A DNA stretch of 64,000 bases from Pelomyxa schiedti (Eukaryota > Evosea > Pelobiontida > Pelomyxidae), in NCBI GenBank assembly GCA_020536535.1, contig JAHLWZ010000277.1, positions 6,982 through 70,981 of the forward strand. The letters run 5' to 3'. Below, one piece after another: positions 45,418-56,756 of this stretch. The translations under genes and the position numbers were made by a program. Below the pieces are notes generated by a model. It was not told the DNA's origin. It made no database searches and saw nothing but the letters and a program-made list of their open reading frames with translations. The first letter of the stretch is position 1; every line of letters starts with the position of its first letter.

Positions 45418-45565
45418 TGATTGTATTAAATAATACAGACAAACACCAATTTCGGCGCAAGATCCGCTAGGGGGTACCCCTTCCTGACCCTTTTTTCTTT
45501 TGTTTCCGGCTGATTGATCCATCAATCTTGCTCTGGTTCTTTGTCTCGTTGGGTTCCTGGCAACC

Positions 45566-47310
45566 ATGCCCCCTGACGAAGACCCTCATCACTGGAAAAC
45601 CTTCACAGCTCATATCCCCAGATCAAGGCCCAAAGAGGGGGTGCCCTTCTTTCCTCAAGAGTAAGCTGCCAGATGTGTACGAATCATAGGAATCAAGCCG
45701 TGAAGTTCGCAATTCTCTTCAAGAACATCACTCTTCTTTCTTTTCAACGATCCAATCGGCGTGAGAGGTTATTGATGTCTGGTGTCCCTACGGTTGGCCA
45801 GCTGGTGCCTGACCCTGTAGCGTCTGCTCCCACAATCGCGAGCAGCACTCTCTACCCCACCTCTTTTTCACCTTTAAACTCTACGCCCAACGGCGCCACG
45901 GCATTCTCTGTCGTTGTACCTGGCGACAACACACCTTCTTCGCCGCTTCCCATAATTTATAACACGCAACTGGTTCTGCCTGTGGCATCCTCCACTGTGC
46001 CCCCAATGTATTCGCTGGCTCCTCAGCAACAACCGACAGACGGTCTCGTTGTCGTTGGGGCAGGCGCTCACGTCGTTTGCTCCCGGCAGCAAACACTGAG
46101 GTCCGGAGGGATCGACTCGGCTCACGAGACCACCAGCCTGGTGCAATTGTGGGACCGCGACCTGGACCTGAGTATAATGCAGCAGCAGATGCCGGTTCCT
46201 GTCATCCTCGACATCGGGACCGACGCCATGACCGCGAGTTCCTCCTTTGTCGACCCCAACACGTACCCCTTGCATTCCGCGAACACTGGATCACAGAGCT
46301 CCTCGGGAGGCGCCTGGAGAAAGCCCAGGGTGTTCGCGGCAGCCGATTGCTCCGTGGTTGCCCTGGACGCCATGACGGGGGCAGTGGAGTGGATGACCTC
46401 GATAACAGGGCTCCACGAGCTCATAGGGATCCACTGGTCCATAACGGGCTACAACTCGGCTATCTGCGACGCCGGCGATTCCGTCGCAGCGACTTCCGAC
46501 TGCATCGTCGCCCGGATCGACAAGTCCACCGGGGCCCCGTTGTGGCGCACGCCCCTCCCGCTGGCCCCAATGGGCCCCTACAACCAGCCGCCAGTGATGC
46601 CCTGCTTGGCGCCTGGGATCCAGCCGTCTTTGGTGTGGAGCGGAGTTTGGGGGACTGTGTTCGCGATCAACATGGATCACGGCTGCGTGGTGTCTCGCGT
46701 CGTTCTGAATCGCGCCCCCATGGCAAATATGGGAATCGCGCAGTCGGAGGACTGGCCGATGAGCGTGTTTGCCGGCGTCCTGGGCTTCGTCCATTTTCTC
46801 GACGTCACTCCTCTGGGCCTGGTCAAGTCCAAAGAGGTGAATCTGGAAGGCTCTGGATATCACGGCGTCAGCGTGGCATGCCACAACTCGCGGCTGTACT
46901 GCGGAACCAACGGCAGCGTTTTCTGCCTCAGTGTGCCCGAGCGCAAAGTATTATGGGAGAACAACCTGCAGGGGTGCGGCTACCAAGGGACCTCACTTCC
47001 AATTGCTGTGATTTCTGAGGGAGGACCAAGGTCTGCCCTGTATGCTGTGACTGTGGCTATCAGTTCCAGAATTGTAGCCATTGGGCCAAACGGCGCAACC
47101 ATGTGGGTGTGCCAGCTGCCAAATAAAAGCAAGGACCGGGTGTCAGTCTTGTGGGATGCCTGCCACCGCTGCCTGTATGCGGGATACAGGGGCGATGTTT
47201 ATCTCGTCAACTGGCACAATGGGTCTATTGTGGCCAATACCTCGCTGGCACGCGGCTACATTTGCAGCATTGCAACCGCAACGGCTTACACTGACCACCT
47301 GCAGTACTGA
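45566..47310 (+). CDS. PQQ-type beta-propeller protein
   Basis: A 5' exon from ATG 45566 (MPPDEDPHHWKTF) ends at a good donor (GTAAGC, 45661) and can join in frame near 45769 to the main exon. Alternatively translation starts at ATG 45775 (MSGVPTVGQLVP). The main exon is intronless to TGA 47308-47310 and codes about 510 residues: a Ser/Thr/Pro-rich head, then repeated propeller strands with the PQQ/quinoprotein pattern, for example VFAAADCSVVALDAMTGAVEW, CIVARIDKSTGAPLWRTPL, LVWSGVWGTVFAIN, RLYCGTNGSVFCLSVPERKV and LYAGYRGDVYLVNWHNGSIV. No signal peptide or catalytic site is evident, so a binding or scaffold role is more likely than a dehydrogenase. Bases 45,900-46,950 are much GC-richer than the surroundings. 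Confidence 0.8.
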
Positions 47311-47419
47311 GAACCCTTCTCCTTCCTGATTGTAATTAGCTTTTCCAAAACTCAAAAGATAGAATTTTGAACTTTCGGTTTACACCAAAAAAAAAAACAG
47401 AGGGACAACCCTTCAGGAG

Positions 47420-48469
47420 ATGTCGACGATGGACATGTCTTGGGTCGAACAACAGGTGTGGCTTGTGTTTCGTGCATACGATCAAATCACCACTGAGTTT
47501 TTTTTCCCCACCCCCACACTCACCTCAACTGACACACCCTGTCCCACAATTCACAAATAAGAATCGCACATTCACGTGCTGGGTAAATCACCACCTGGGC
47601 AAAAGGGGGCTGTCCATGCCCAACCTCAACGCCCTGTGCGACGGCGTGCTTCTTCCAAACTTGGTGGAGATTTTATCTGGCCGCAGCCTGAGGTACAACA
47701 AGAACCCGCGAATGAGGGTCCACAAGATTGAGAATTTGTCTATTTGCTTGGCGTGCATCAAGGAATGTGGAGGCAGGGTGTTGGTTGGGACTGAAGGTAA
47801 TAGAGACCTATCTTTTGTGTCACAACTCTAATTTCATTGCCTGCCTCCAAGACCTCCTTGATGGCAACCTTAAATTAATTCTTGGTCTCATATGGGTGCT
47901 AATTACCCTTTTCCAGGTTTATTTGATAACTTCTTCTTCTTCTTCTTGTTGTTTCTCTAATCTCGCTATCTCAGGTCAAAATGGATAAAGCAGTACGGCA
48001 ATTATTCCTTTTTTTTCCCCAGGCATAACATAAGTAGAAACTCCTGGAACTTGTATCAGCACGAGTCCCGGCTGTGTCTGACTTTACTGCCGCCTGGTCG
48101 GTCATTAGTCCTTCCTTATCACTCACCTAACCGAGAAATTTCTCCCACACCAGCTGGGGAGATGGAACCGCAATATGTTCCTTGGTCCGCGCCTTCAGCC
48201 CCACAAGCATTTCCGACGATCCCAACATGGTAGTACCGCTCTCCCATTTCACTGCAACAGCGCACCTCACGACTCACTTATTACATACTGTCTAACCCAC
48301 AATTCCAACACAAACAACACCGCATCAGACAACGCCGATTACCAGGGCCACTGCTGCCATTCAAGCTGCTGAAACCCACCTCCACGTCCCTCGCATTATT
48401 GCTCCTGAGGATTTGTTGGCTTCTGACTCCCTGTGCTTGATCACCTATCTTTCATTCTTCTTCCATTAA
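47420..48469 (+). CDS. Stand-alone tandem calponin-homology (actin-binding) protein
   Basis: ATG 47420 starts MSTMDMSWVEQQ. After an intron, CH1 reads FTCWVNHHLGKRGL, LNALCDGVLLPNLVEILSGR, MRVHKIENLSICLACIKE and, after the next intron, DLLDGNLKLILGLIWVLI, the filamin/alpha-actinin type-1 CH signature. Further exons give CH2: LLELVSARVPAVSDFTAAW, WGDGTAICSLVRAFSP and IQAAETHLHVPRIIAPEDLL with DSLCLITYLSFFF, then TAA 48467-48469. The protein (about 220 residues) is just an actin-binding domain, whereas filamin or alpha-actinin would continue with repeats. The junction near 47985-48015 is not resolved cleanly. Probably binds F-actin. Confidence 0.78.
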
Positions 48470-48477
48470 TTAAAAAG

Positions 48478-48612
48478 ATGAAAGCTGGTGTTACTTTTCT
48501 TTACCGGTTTGTTGTGCTGCTTTTCTGGCTTTCGGGTTTGTCTACAATTACGTTTGTCCTGCTGGCCAGAGAACCAGAACCACACAATTGTGTTTTTTTT
48601 TACATGTGAAGA
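48478..48612 (+). CDS. Possible small membrane protein
   Basis: A 44-codon frame starting ATG 48478 codes MKAGVTFLYRF, a hydrophobic helix (VVLLFWLSGLSTITFVLLA) and a short tail. It begins 9 bp after the stop of the CH-CH gene, so it could equally be 3' UTR of that gene. No homology recognised. Confidence 0.25.
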
Positions 48613-49014
48613 AGAATTTGCTATAGTAGATTCTTGGAATGAGCAGATCTGCTATTCTATTCTCGAAGCTATCTTGCAGATGCAACTGAATGTTTCGCGA
48701 TTCACCAACATTTAGATCTATTGTTTTTAATTATAGAAAAAATAATATTACTCTTTCTCGACATCGTCGGTCGTGATAGTTGGTTTGGCACCGGGAGTGC
48801 GTAATCAACCGATCTACCTATATTTCTATTCTCCTGCGTGAAGAAAAAGGTGTGTTTGAACACCCGCTGCAAGAACCAAACAACAGCCTTAGAAATAAAC
48901 AAGGAGGAGTTCGGTCATGTCCAGAAAAAAAATTCAGTACTCTTGGGTTACATTTGACATGCGCATCAACAGTGTCCTGAGCACGGAGTAAAGAACCAAG
49001 TGCCACAAGATAGA
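48613..49014. other. No convincing gene in this stretch
   Basis: AT-rich spacer between the CH-CH gene and the convergent F-box-like gene. Short frames on both strands show no conserved sequence. Confidence 0.4.
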
Positions 49015-50039
49015 TTATTCGACTTCAACACCACACAATCCCACAATCTCCCCAAGGAAATCAAACAATTCCTCAGCAACAGAACATGGACAATCAGCAA
49101 GTGTCATCAGTTGTTGAATTTTTTCCGACTGGAGATCGTCATCGGCACGGTAGTCATAAATACACATGTCCCATTCTGCAGGTCCTCCGTCTATGAAGTG
49201 AACCCACGGATGCCCAAAGTGGTTAGTGCCCAGTATTTTCTTTGGAGGTCGAGGTGGTGCTGGCCCACCAGGATCAACACAACAGTATCCCATTTGAGAG
49301 CAATCATCGCCACTTGTATCTCCTTCTGCTTTAATTTTCCATTGCAGAATACGAACACTTTCTTTGTGAGGTCCAGTGAGGGGAACCATATGGCTCCAGA
49401 GGAACACACCTCGTAGTTGTCTTCGTCGTATTTCCTGACATGCTGCTTGTACGTGGTCTTCGTTGTGCTCATTATGCGCCTCACCCTTGATATAAAGGCT
49501 TCCAGTTTGGATTTGGCTTTTTTGTGCATTCCAGAACTTTTTTTAGACTCAGGTGTTGATGTTGCAACCTTCCATTGCCACTCCCGTTCATCCACATAAT
49601 GTTTCAAAAATGCAAGAGAGCATCTCCCTTCAGCCAATTGGCACCCCAACGTTGGGGTTGCGGCTTCAGTCACATCATCCAGAGTCGTGGTCCATTGTGT
49701 TGTGCTATCTGCAGTTCTGCATGAGGCCCTCACGCGGAACAACATGCACGATCTCTCGCAGGCCGACAGGCACGTGCGTGAACACACTGCAAAGTTCAAC
49801 AGAGGCTTGAAACCTGTGCCGTCGGGATTGGATGCAAGCATGATGAATGATACAATGTGGTCCATCACTTGTGGTGGCATTACATTGTAGAGCGCGATGT
49901 CGGTGGTGATGTAGTTTCGGCTTGGGATCCACACCTGTGTTTCCTTGTTGTTAGGTACAAACAAACAAATGGAGGCATAATTACGAGGTCTCTTTGCCGG
50001 CAGCGGACGATCCGGTGTCACGTCACCTTCATCTGACAT
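49015..50039 (-). CDS. F-box-like hypothetical protein
   Basis: ATG 50039 (MSDEGDVTPDRPLPAKRPRN, with a basic KRPR patch). Residues about 50-100 read MPPQVMDHIVSFIML and FKPLLNFAVCSRTC, an F-box-like pattern (Pro, helix, then Val-Cys-Arg). The C-terminal part changes frame: two overlapping frames are open at 49191-49407, and joining through an intron of about 77 bp (donor in the codon after YEV, acceptor before EGDTSGDDCSQMG) gives a Pro-rich, acidic tail (PGGPAPPRPPKKI; FGHPWVHFIDGGPAEWDM) ending at the stop at 49015. The unspliced alternative ends at 49191. If the F-box is real it would recruit substrates to an SCF ubiquitin ligase. Confidence 0.5.
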
Positions 50040-50146
50040 CTGTTTATAAGTTTGGTGATTTGTGAGAGAGTGCCTAGAATCTAAGTATGCGTAGACACGA
50101 TTTTATTTAACGTAAATGCGCCACGTAGATCCACAGAAAACAGGGG

Positions 50147-50154
50147 TATAAAAA
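50147..50154 (+). promoter_or_regulatory. TATA box-like element
   Basis: TATAAAAA preceded by GGGG, 80 bp upstream of ATG 50235 of a possible small gene and 108 bp upstream, in reverse, of the F-box-like gene start. It is one of few clear TATA elements in the window. Confidence 0.4.
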
Positions 50155-50234
50155 GGATGCAGGCAGGAAAGTGGTGCCTAGAGGATGGCATAATTGCAAC
50201 TTTTCTACTAACAACAAACCTAACACGACACCAT

Positions 50235-50408
50235 ATGTCAGCTGTGTTGGCAAAGAAAATAGAAACAGCAACAGCAGAAGCGTGGAAGGTGGTTAATTTT
50301 TTTTATACAGACGTGAGATCTGCTTGAATCATTTGGCCCCAGGGTGAAGATCCACCCAAGTACGGGAAGAATGGGGCTGCAAGTAGTGATCGCCTACCAC
50401 TGGGGTGA
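50235..50408 (+). CDS. Possible small gene, about 47 residues
   Basis: From ATG 50235 the frame reads MSAVLAKKIETATAEAW and VVNFFYTD. A putative 30 bp GT-AG intron (about 50313-50342) joins it to GEDPPKYGKNGAASSDR and stop TGA 50406-50408. Without splicing it stops after 30 residues. The start loosely recalls NTF2-like proteins but is too short to assign. A TATA-like box lies upstream. It ends 8 bp before the stop of the convergent LIN9/ALY gene. Confidence 0.3.
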
Positions 50409-50415
50409 TTGATTT

Positions 50416-53098
50416 TTATTGGCGGGACATAGAATCAAAAGTCCAAACAAAAAAAAAGATTTTCTCAACAAGTGCAGGATATTTATTCCCACCTTTATCC
50501 CTATTCTACATACAACACTACACCGAGCACATTGTAACTAGGGTGCTTACTTTAGCTTGGATGTCCTGGAACACTCTGAGTTGTGTTACATTAGAACGGG
50601 AAGGTGAACGGAAGAACACTCACTTGAGGCTTTGAGGGTTGCTTGGTTCTGCTTGAGCTAAGCATAAATCGACGGCTTGACCAAGATGAGACAGTAGACT
50701 CGCTTTCTCTGCTTCGTTTCTTGAGACAGAGTGAATACAAACCACAGGAAATGAAAACGGGGCACTGTTCACCTTGCACCACCTACGCTGGCTGCATGAT
50801 CGTTCAAAGCACAAGCAACAGTTATAAGATAAGTAGCTTCCTTTAGTGCCTCGGCTGTTTCTGGTCTATCTGATTCGTATTTGGAATCCTCAATTGCCTG
50901 TGCAAAGTGAATGAATTGTTGGGAGAGAGAAACCTACACGAGAAATGAGTATTTTCGCTTTTGCTTCCAACTGTGATATTTCATCAAGTGAACTGGGATT
51001 ACTTACCTTACAAAGATGTAAGGGGCGAAAGTCACCTTAAGAGGAAGGAACAAGGGCATACCTGAGGCAACTTGGCCTGAACACCTGACGATACTGCGGA
51101 CAAAGTTGGGAGTAGACATGTATTAATCTCTTCAAGTCGTGTGGCAAGCCATGAATACCACCCCCGAAAGGAATCAACAATCTAAGCAGTCAATATTGGA
51201 GTCATATTAAAAGGTGAGACTTTGCCGGATTTCTTCTGCCAAAGTTGTCCTTGCTGATTCAAGTACTTCAATTCACTCAAAACAGCATCCTTTTCACACA
51301 AAAACTGGTATGCTGTGGCACATATGACATCCCATGGTACAGTCACTTCTGATGACTCCGGGACAACGGCTATACATATTAAACCATTTACAGAAAGGTT
51401 TGGATTGGATACCAGTAGGTTGGCTTTGGTTCTTAGAACTTCGCGGCTTTCTTGCAATTCCCGCGGTGGATTTCGACTGGCGTGGCACATATCTTGACTG
51501 TTTAATTTCTTCAAACCAACACAAATACAAACAACTAAATCCATACCTTCTGTTTTCGGTGTGGCTGAGTCACTACAGTAGCTTGAATGGAATTTACAGC
51601 TTCAGAACTGGTGTGTTTATCATTCACAACGAGGGGGGTGAATGTTTTTCCTTTGCTAGTTTCCAGTGCTTCTGAATCTTGGAGACATAGGTCTTGTTCC
51701 CCTTCCAGGGGACTGATTGTTGTCCGACCACATGAAGTATTGTCAACAGGAGGGAGTGCTGCCATGGTACGATATTCATTGGAGAAATATTGTTTGCTCT
51801 GAAAATGATCCGGAAGAACCTGGACTTTGTTTAGCTGCAAAAATGAAGAGTAAATTACACACATGAACGCGGGACTGAGGGATGCGATAATACTTATTTG
51901 GGTTGTCCAACAAGGAAACCTATGAGAATTAGACCCAGAACGCACAGTAGGTTCCTCAACCTTGAGCAACTTCGTTGGGGCTGTTTCAATTTCTACAACC
52001 CCATGCAAAATTGCAGTAGGCATGCAAACTGGTTTAATCAATTAGTGCTTCTTAAGTTTGGCCTCTTTGAGTGTACATAGCACTTCAGCCTTAGGAGGTA
52101 CCACAAGGGGAACATGAGCATGGCGGAAAGCACGTATCTCTGCTCTTTGTTCCTTTTGCTTGGTTAAAAGTGTAAAGGTAAAAATAACGATACGTTCATA
52201 TAGGCACTGGACATTCTTCTTGGCGGGGAACATCTAGGAAAAGTGAATGAATTGTTTCGACACAAGTGTTGGAATCTTACGGTGTCAAAGGGCGTTCAAA
52301 GTATCCTCTGTCTACATCACTGTAGAAGTATTCTGCAACACACCATTGAGCAGCTTGTTTGGCATTTCGAATGATTTTGTCATGATTGCGTGAAGTGGTA
52401 CTCTTGAAGGGAAATAGGAAGTGACGCAACACGGATTGGCAGTTATGGAGTGCAGTGTGGTCTGTAACCGTTGTATCCGTAACGGAAGTAGATGCAACGG
52501 AAGACAGTGGTACTATTTGGCTGTCACATTTACTTGTTTCCTCCAGACTGGTTCCCGCGGGAATTTTAGAAGCTGCGCCTGAAAAGTGGTAAGGCTCCTT
52601 TATTTGGGGTCATTCTCACCATCCAATGCACATTGGCACAAAAATGCGTGCCTCGCTATGAGCGCATCTGAAGATGCATTGGGCGTGTGCAGGAACTCTT
52701 TGTGTAATTCGTAAAGAGCTTGAACCATATCTTCATTTCTGTGGGGAGTGAGCTTGTAGTCACCCCTACTGCACACCACAGGAAACCTTATATTGGGAGC
52801 ACCAATTTGAGCCGACAACTCATTTGCAACGAGATCAAGCCCCATAGTGCCGTACTCGGAAAAAGCTACGGTAAAACCAATTACTAGGGAGCGAATGGCG
52901 ATATTGGGTCACACAGTAGAAGAAAACAATGAGTTCTGCTTCAGTCCACGGCGGTCCAAATCGTGAGATCAACTGGCTCACAACCGGTAGGGCCATCTCT
53001 GTTCTATGACAACCGTATTCGCCGCAGTCTTCATTACCTTGCACAGACACGGCACCTTCGCCGTTCGCGGCACCCGACACAGTCGCATCGCCACTCAT
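50416..53098 (-). CDS. LIN9/ALY-type protein (SANT-DIRP), MuvB/DREAM component
   Basis: ATG 53098 (MSGDATVSGAAN). A SANT-like segment, PPWTEAELIVFFY joined through an intron to SFSEYGTMGLDLVANEL, is followed by the ALY-type block RNEDMVQALYELHKEFLHTP and DALIARHAFL. The DIRP domain starts QWCVAEYFYSDVDRGYFERP and continues in later exons (KEQRAEIRAFRHAHVPLVV). A C-terminal LIN9-like region follows (NKVQVLPDHFQSKQYFSNEY; LKKLNSQDMCHASRNPPREL; SLLSHLGQAVDLCLAQAEP), ending at about TAA 50418-50416 with AATAAA just downstream. LIN9/Mip130/ALY is the core of MuvB, which with E2F/Rb or Myb represses or activates cell-cycle genes. The SANT + DIRP order is the plant ALY layout. About ten introns; the last exons are approximate. 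Confidence 0.8.
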
Positions 53099-53380
53099 TC
53101 AAAAGCAAAAATAAATGAATTTCTGAGATCTTGGTAATCAGCAACTGAATCCGAACTCAGAGCAGGGGAGTGCTGTCTACTTTGGCATGTTGATATGCTA
53201 AACACATGGGTAGTTCTCGGGGGAAAATGGGAGAGGTGAAAATCGGAACAGAACAAAAATAATCGTTCGGTCATTGGATGGCTGCGATACCGGTTATCGA
53301 TCCTGCTCAAATCGTTGCGGTATGACGTACACCACGTGGATGAAGGTTAGTACTAACAAGCAAAGGCGAGGGTTGTTGAA
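53099..53380. promoter_or_regulatory. Divergent promoter region, LIN9/ALY and POP1
   Basis: 282 bp between two divergent start codons. No gene and no clear TATA box. A palindromic patch TATCGAT lies near 53295. Confidence 0.4.
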
Positions 53381-55922
53381 ATGCATCTTTTTGCCTCTGC
53401 CGAGGACCAGCGGCAGTCTCTCGGCAAAAGAAGGCCATCACACGAAGATAGCAGCGCAACGAGGGGCGCGGCGCACCAAGCGGCCGGCACGTCACGCAAG
53501 AGGGCTTACCAGCAGCTTCCGCGCCATTTGAGGAGGCGTGCAATGTCAGACAACGTGTACAGAATCCCATCTCGATTGAGGCCTCAGGCCAGAATCGAGG
53601 CCATGAAGTGCAATGTCAACGCTGGTTTGTGGTTTTTTTTTTATTTATTGAAATGCATTTACTTCGGACAGGCGACAAGAAGAAAAAGAAAAATAAGTTT
53701 CTTGTTCGCAGTTTCAATAGGAGGCCACTTAAAGTGCTAAGAAATAATCAGTTCAGGCAGAGGAAAGTAAAGTGGTTGCCAACTCATGTTTGTGTACCTT
53801 CCCATTGTTCTTGTGTTCATCCTCTGCCAAGATATGGCATGCAAAGCGGTTCCATATGACGACATTATGGGAATATAAACTGGTTTGAGGCTAAATACTC
53901 CGTGTATTTTTGTTGTAATACGCCTAGGCTTTCTGCAGGTGCGATAAAGGTCTCCGAGCTTCCTTCAACCGTTGCAAGAACAAAAGTGTTGTATATGACG
54001 CCTCATATTATTCATGTGTGACGGACACTGTTTTACTGTAACTTAGTTCCTGCAATTAGTTTTGCAAATTGATGGGCCCGTCTCAGCACTTACAGCCTTA
54101 CTCTCTGCCATACTGCCACGCGATAGGGCTCCGCCAAAATGGTACCTAGTGGAAGCCATTTTGGGTGTGTGGGTGGTTTTTGTGTATACAACAAGGCATT
54201 TCATTCTCTTACCTTCTTTCCCACAAAGTGATGGAGGAACAGCTGTAGAATATGTTATTTACAAGCCAAACTGTTTTCCTGGTGGGGCCCTTGGGCCAGT
54301 CACTCTTCTATGGATCGACGACAAAGATACAACAATGTCAGACGCAACCACTAGATCCCTGCTTTTATTTTTGCATCCCGCCTTGGCAAAAGAAACATGT
54401 GACGAACTGAGAAAATTCGCGACAGCTTCTTTTCAATCAACATGTACCTTGAGTTTCACATTCTACCCTGTAACAATATTTTCTAGTGTCATTACATATG
54501 AAAAAGTTCCTGCAATATGAACTCCGAGGACCTAGGTGCATACCGGCACTTCAAGCCGTCTTAAAGCCTTCTCCAAAATGTAAATCAACTATTAGTTCTC
54601 CATGTTATTCCCACAATAAACTTAGGCAATCCTCAAGCAGCAGAGGTCCCAATTTTTGATTTACCTTGTCGTTCCTTTAGCTGACACAATTAGCTGTGGA
54701 CACGGCTCGGAAGCCACTCGAAAATAACCAGTATTCCGCCTGGTTGCGTTTTGGCTCTTGATGTTTTACCTCAGCCACGGAGTCCTCCTAAGTGTACAAA
54801 CAAAGATGCTTTTACTCTTTTCACTGGCGACTTCCAGTGGCCAGCTTCTTCTGGGTGTGCCCTATGCATTTACATGGAAACAGATTTTTTGATATTTCAT
54901 TTTGGATACTTTAAAGTACATGGCTTTCGAATATGTGGACATCCAATGGGACCTACGACAGAGACGACTCAATTCCCGTTGTGCTCATACACAGAGAATC
55001 ACACAAATGGCCTGTACCCAAAAACCAACTCCCAACAAACGAGGACCTTGACGAAGGGTGGGATTTATTGGTCCCTTTTATGAGCAAGCCTGAAAGGAGT
55101 CTTCCTCTTTGGATGCATATTGTCTTTGCTGGTGCTCATCCAATTGGTAAGCCTTGACTCTTCTGCTTCCCAAGTTGACCCGAGAGAGGTCTTCGAGAAA
55201 GAAATTGGCTCAAGTTTGAATCAGGAGCTCTTGTTTTCCCTCAGGATTACCCAGACACGAATGCAAGTTTCGAATTTTCTATCCAAGAAAAGAAGTCCCT
55301 AACCATTGAGTGGGAGAAAAAGCCACCTGGTTTGTAGGTACTCTCTTGAGACTGTCTAATGTATCATCAGCAAAGCGACCTAATTATGCCAAACTTCACA
55401 CCCCCTCTCCGTTTACCCCAAGCTGGCAATTGTGTGTCAAAGTACCACCAATAGTGCTACGGCAATTACCGGGAATGAGCTTACCGACTCAGACACTCAT
55501 CTGTGCCCGCTTACTTGTGCATAGAAGCAAACCTTGCCGAAGTGCCATGATATGTGAACCTCTAGAAACGGATTTGAAGACACTGGCCTGGGAGTCGGTT
55601 ACAAACAACAAAGTACAAAAATGGCACACAGGAGGAACTTGCAACTGTCAAAGTGTGTACAGTGTCCCTAACTAACAAGTGTCACTAACGCACTGCAGAG
55701 GTACACAGGCGGATCATTGGCTTTGTTACCTCTGGTGAGTTTTCATTTGTTTCAGGCTGTGGCGCAGTGACTGCCTTCGTCAGTGCCGAGCCACTTTTGC
55801 CTTTCCTAACAAACACCACTACACGCCCACTCCTCGTCCGAAATCCAGGTTCTGTTCATTACCAAGCAGCAATTGCGTTCTTTGACATCCAACAACCAAC
55901 ACCACAAACAAACAGAACCTGA
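53381..55922 (+). CDS. POP1: RNase P/MRP subunit POP1
   Basis: ATG 53381. The N-terminal block SRKRAYQQLPRHLRRRAMSD is the POP1 signature; later exons continue KFLVRSFNRRPLKVLRNNQF, KVKWLPTHVWHAKRFHMTTLW (split by an intron after THV) and NKSVVYDASYYS. The POPLD-type region reads FPGGALGPVTLLWID, ELRGPRCIPALQAVL, VLALDVLPQPRSPPK, IPVVLIHRESHKWP and DEGWDLLVPFMS with LWMHIVFAGAHPIG, then DYPDT. The C-terminal part has RPNYAKLHTPSPF, and a last exon RRIIGFVTSGEFSFVSGCGA with PLLVRNPGSVHY, ending TGA 55920-55922. POP1 is the large protein scaffold of RNase P and RNase MRP, needed for tRNA 5' processing and rRNA cleavage. AATAAA lies about 25 bp downstream. About ten introns. Confidence 0.92.
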
Positions 55923-55995
55923 ACCACAGTTCCCCTTTCAAACCAATAAACAAAATTTTTTTTTTCGGTTACCCGAAATCAGAGTACAACGAGTT

Positions 55996-56439
55996 TTAAT
56001 GCACATCTACCATGTCATCGTCGCCCAGCCAGCAATGTGAGTTGTGGTCAATTACATCCAGGTAGACAGGCACAATTGCCCACCAAGACACTGGCCGTAG
56101 CATTCTGCTAGTAGTAGTCACTACTACTGGTTGCAGTTGTTGTGGTTGTTGTTCCGAGTCGCGGTAATGGTGACTACTGCGTGGGCATGGGGGCGAAGGC
56201 AGGATGAGGTCACCACGGGACGGGCTTGTTGTTGTGGGTGTGCCTGTTGCGGCTGACAACGGCGAGGAGGAGGAGGATATGGTGTAGGAGGGTGTGCTGT
56301 TGTTGTTGATGATACTGCGTTGGTTGATGGTAATGGTGGCCGGGGTCATTGGCATAGGTGGGATTACAACAGGGCGCCGCTTAACGTGGCTGGATGGTTC
56401 CACTTTAATGCGCTTGTTCTTGGGTGCCTTGAGGCGCAT
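55996..56439 (-). CDS. Hypothetical low-complexity protein, 147 residues
   Basis: A single open frame with a true ATG at 56439: a basic start (MRLKAPKNKRIKVEPSSHVK, nuclear-signal-like), then Pro/Thr/Ser/Asn-rich runs, a Gln-rich stretch, and a distinctive end PVSWWAIVPVYLDVIDHNSH followed by acidic residues to the stop at 55996. No domain recognised. The non-repetitive C-terminus makes it more likely to be coding than a chance frame. Convergent with POP1, 73 bp between stops. Confidence 0.5.
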   Translation of the reverse strand: MRLKAPKNKRIKVEPSSHVKRRPVVIPPMPMTPATITINQRSIINNNSTPSYTISSSSSPLSAATGTPTTTSPSRGDLILPSPPCPRSSHHYRDSEQQPQQLQPVVVTTTSRMLRPVSWWAIVPVYLDVIDHNSHCWLGDDDMVDVH

Positions 56440-56756
56440 GTTGCTTGCTTGTTTATTGGTTCACCCGGGTTAGCGACTAAAGTCACTGGGGTTTCGCTTT
56501 TAAATTTATGTTGCGTTTCGTTGGTAGCTGAACTTCAACGGAACGGCAATTCTCGAAACTGGGCCCAATTTCCTGTGATCAAGTGGCTTTGGTATTTGAT
56601 ACAGTTGCTTTGCCCACACACCACGCAATGCGCTCATTAACCTTTAGTTGTGCCAAAACCTCTCACAGGTATAAGTTTATGAAGTCTAGTGTAACTTTTT
56701 TATACAATAAATAGATATGGTTATGAGTGCCAATGCTGCAGCCAAGTTGTTTGGAA
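56440..56756. other. Spacer, no gene seen
   Basis: 317 bp between two minus-strand genes. It probably holds the promoter of the 55996-56439 gene and the 3' UTR of the FYVE protein gene. AATAAA at 56706 is on the plus strand and has no clear gene. Confidence 0.35.

Noticed and set aside
46077-47018. 313-codon plus-strand frame inside the PQQ gene
   Set aside because: Arg-rich, no domain, in another frame of the GC-rich propeller exon, which is clearly coding.
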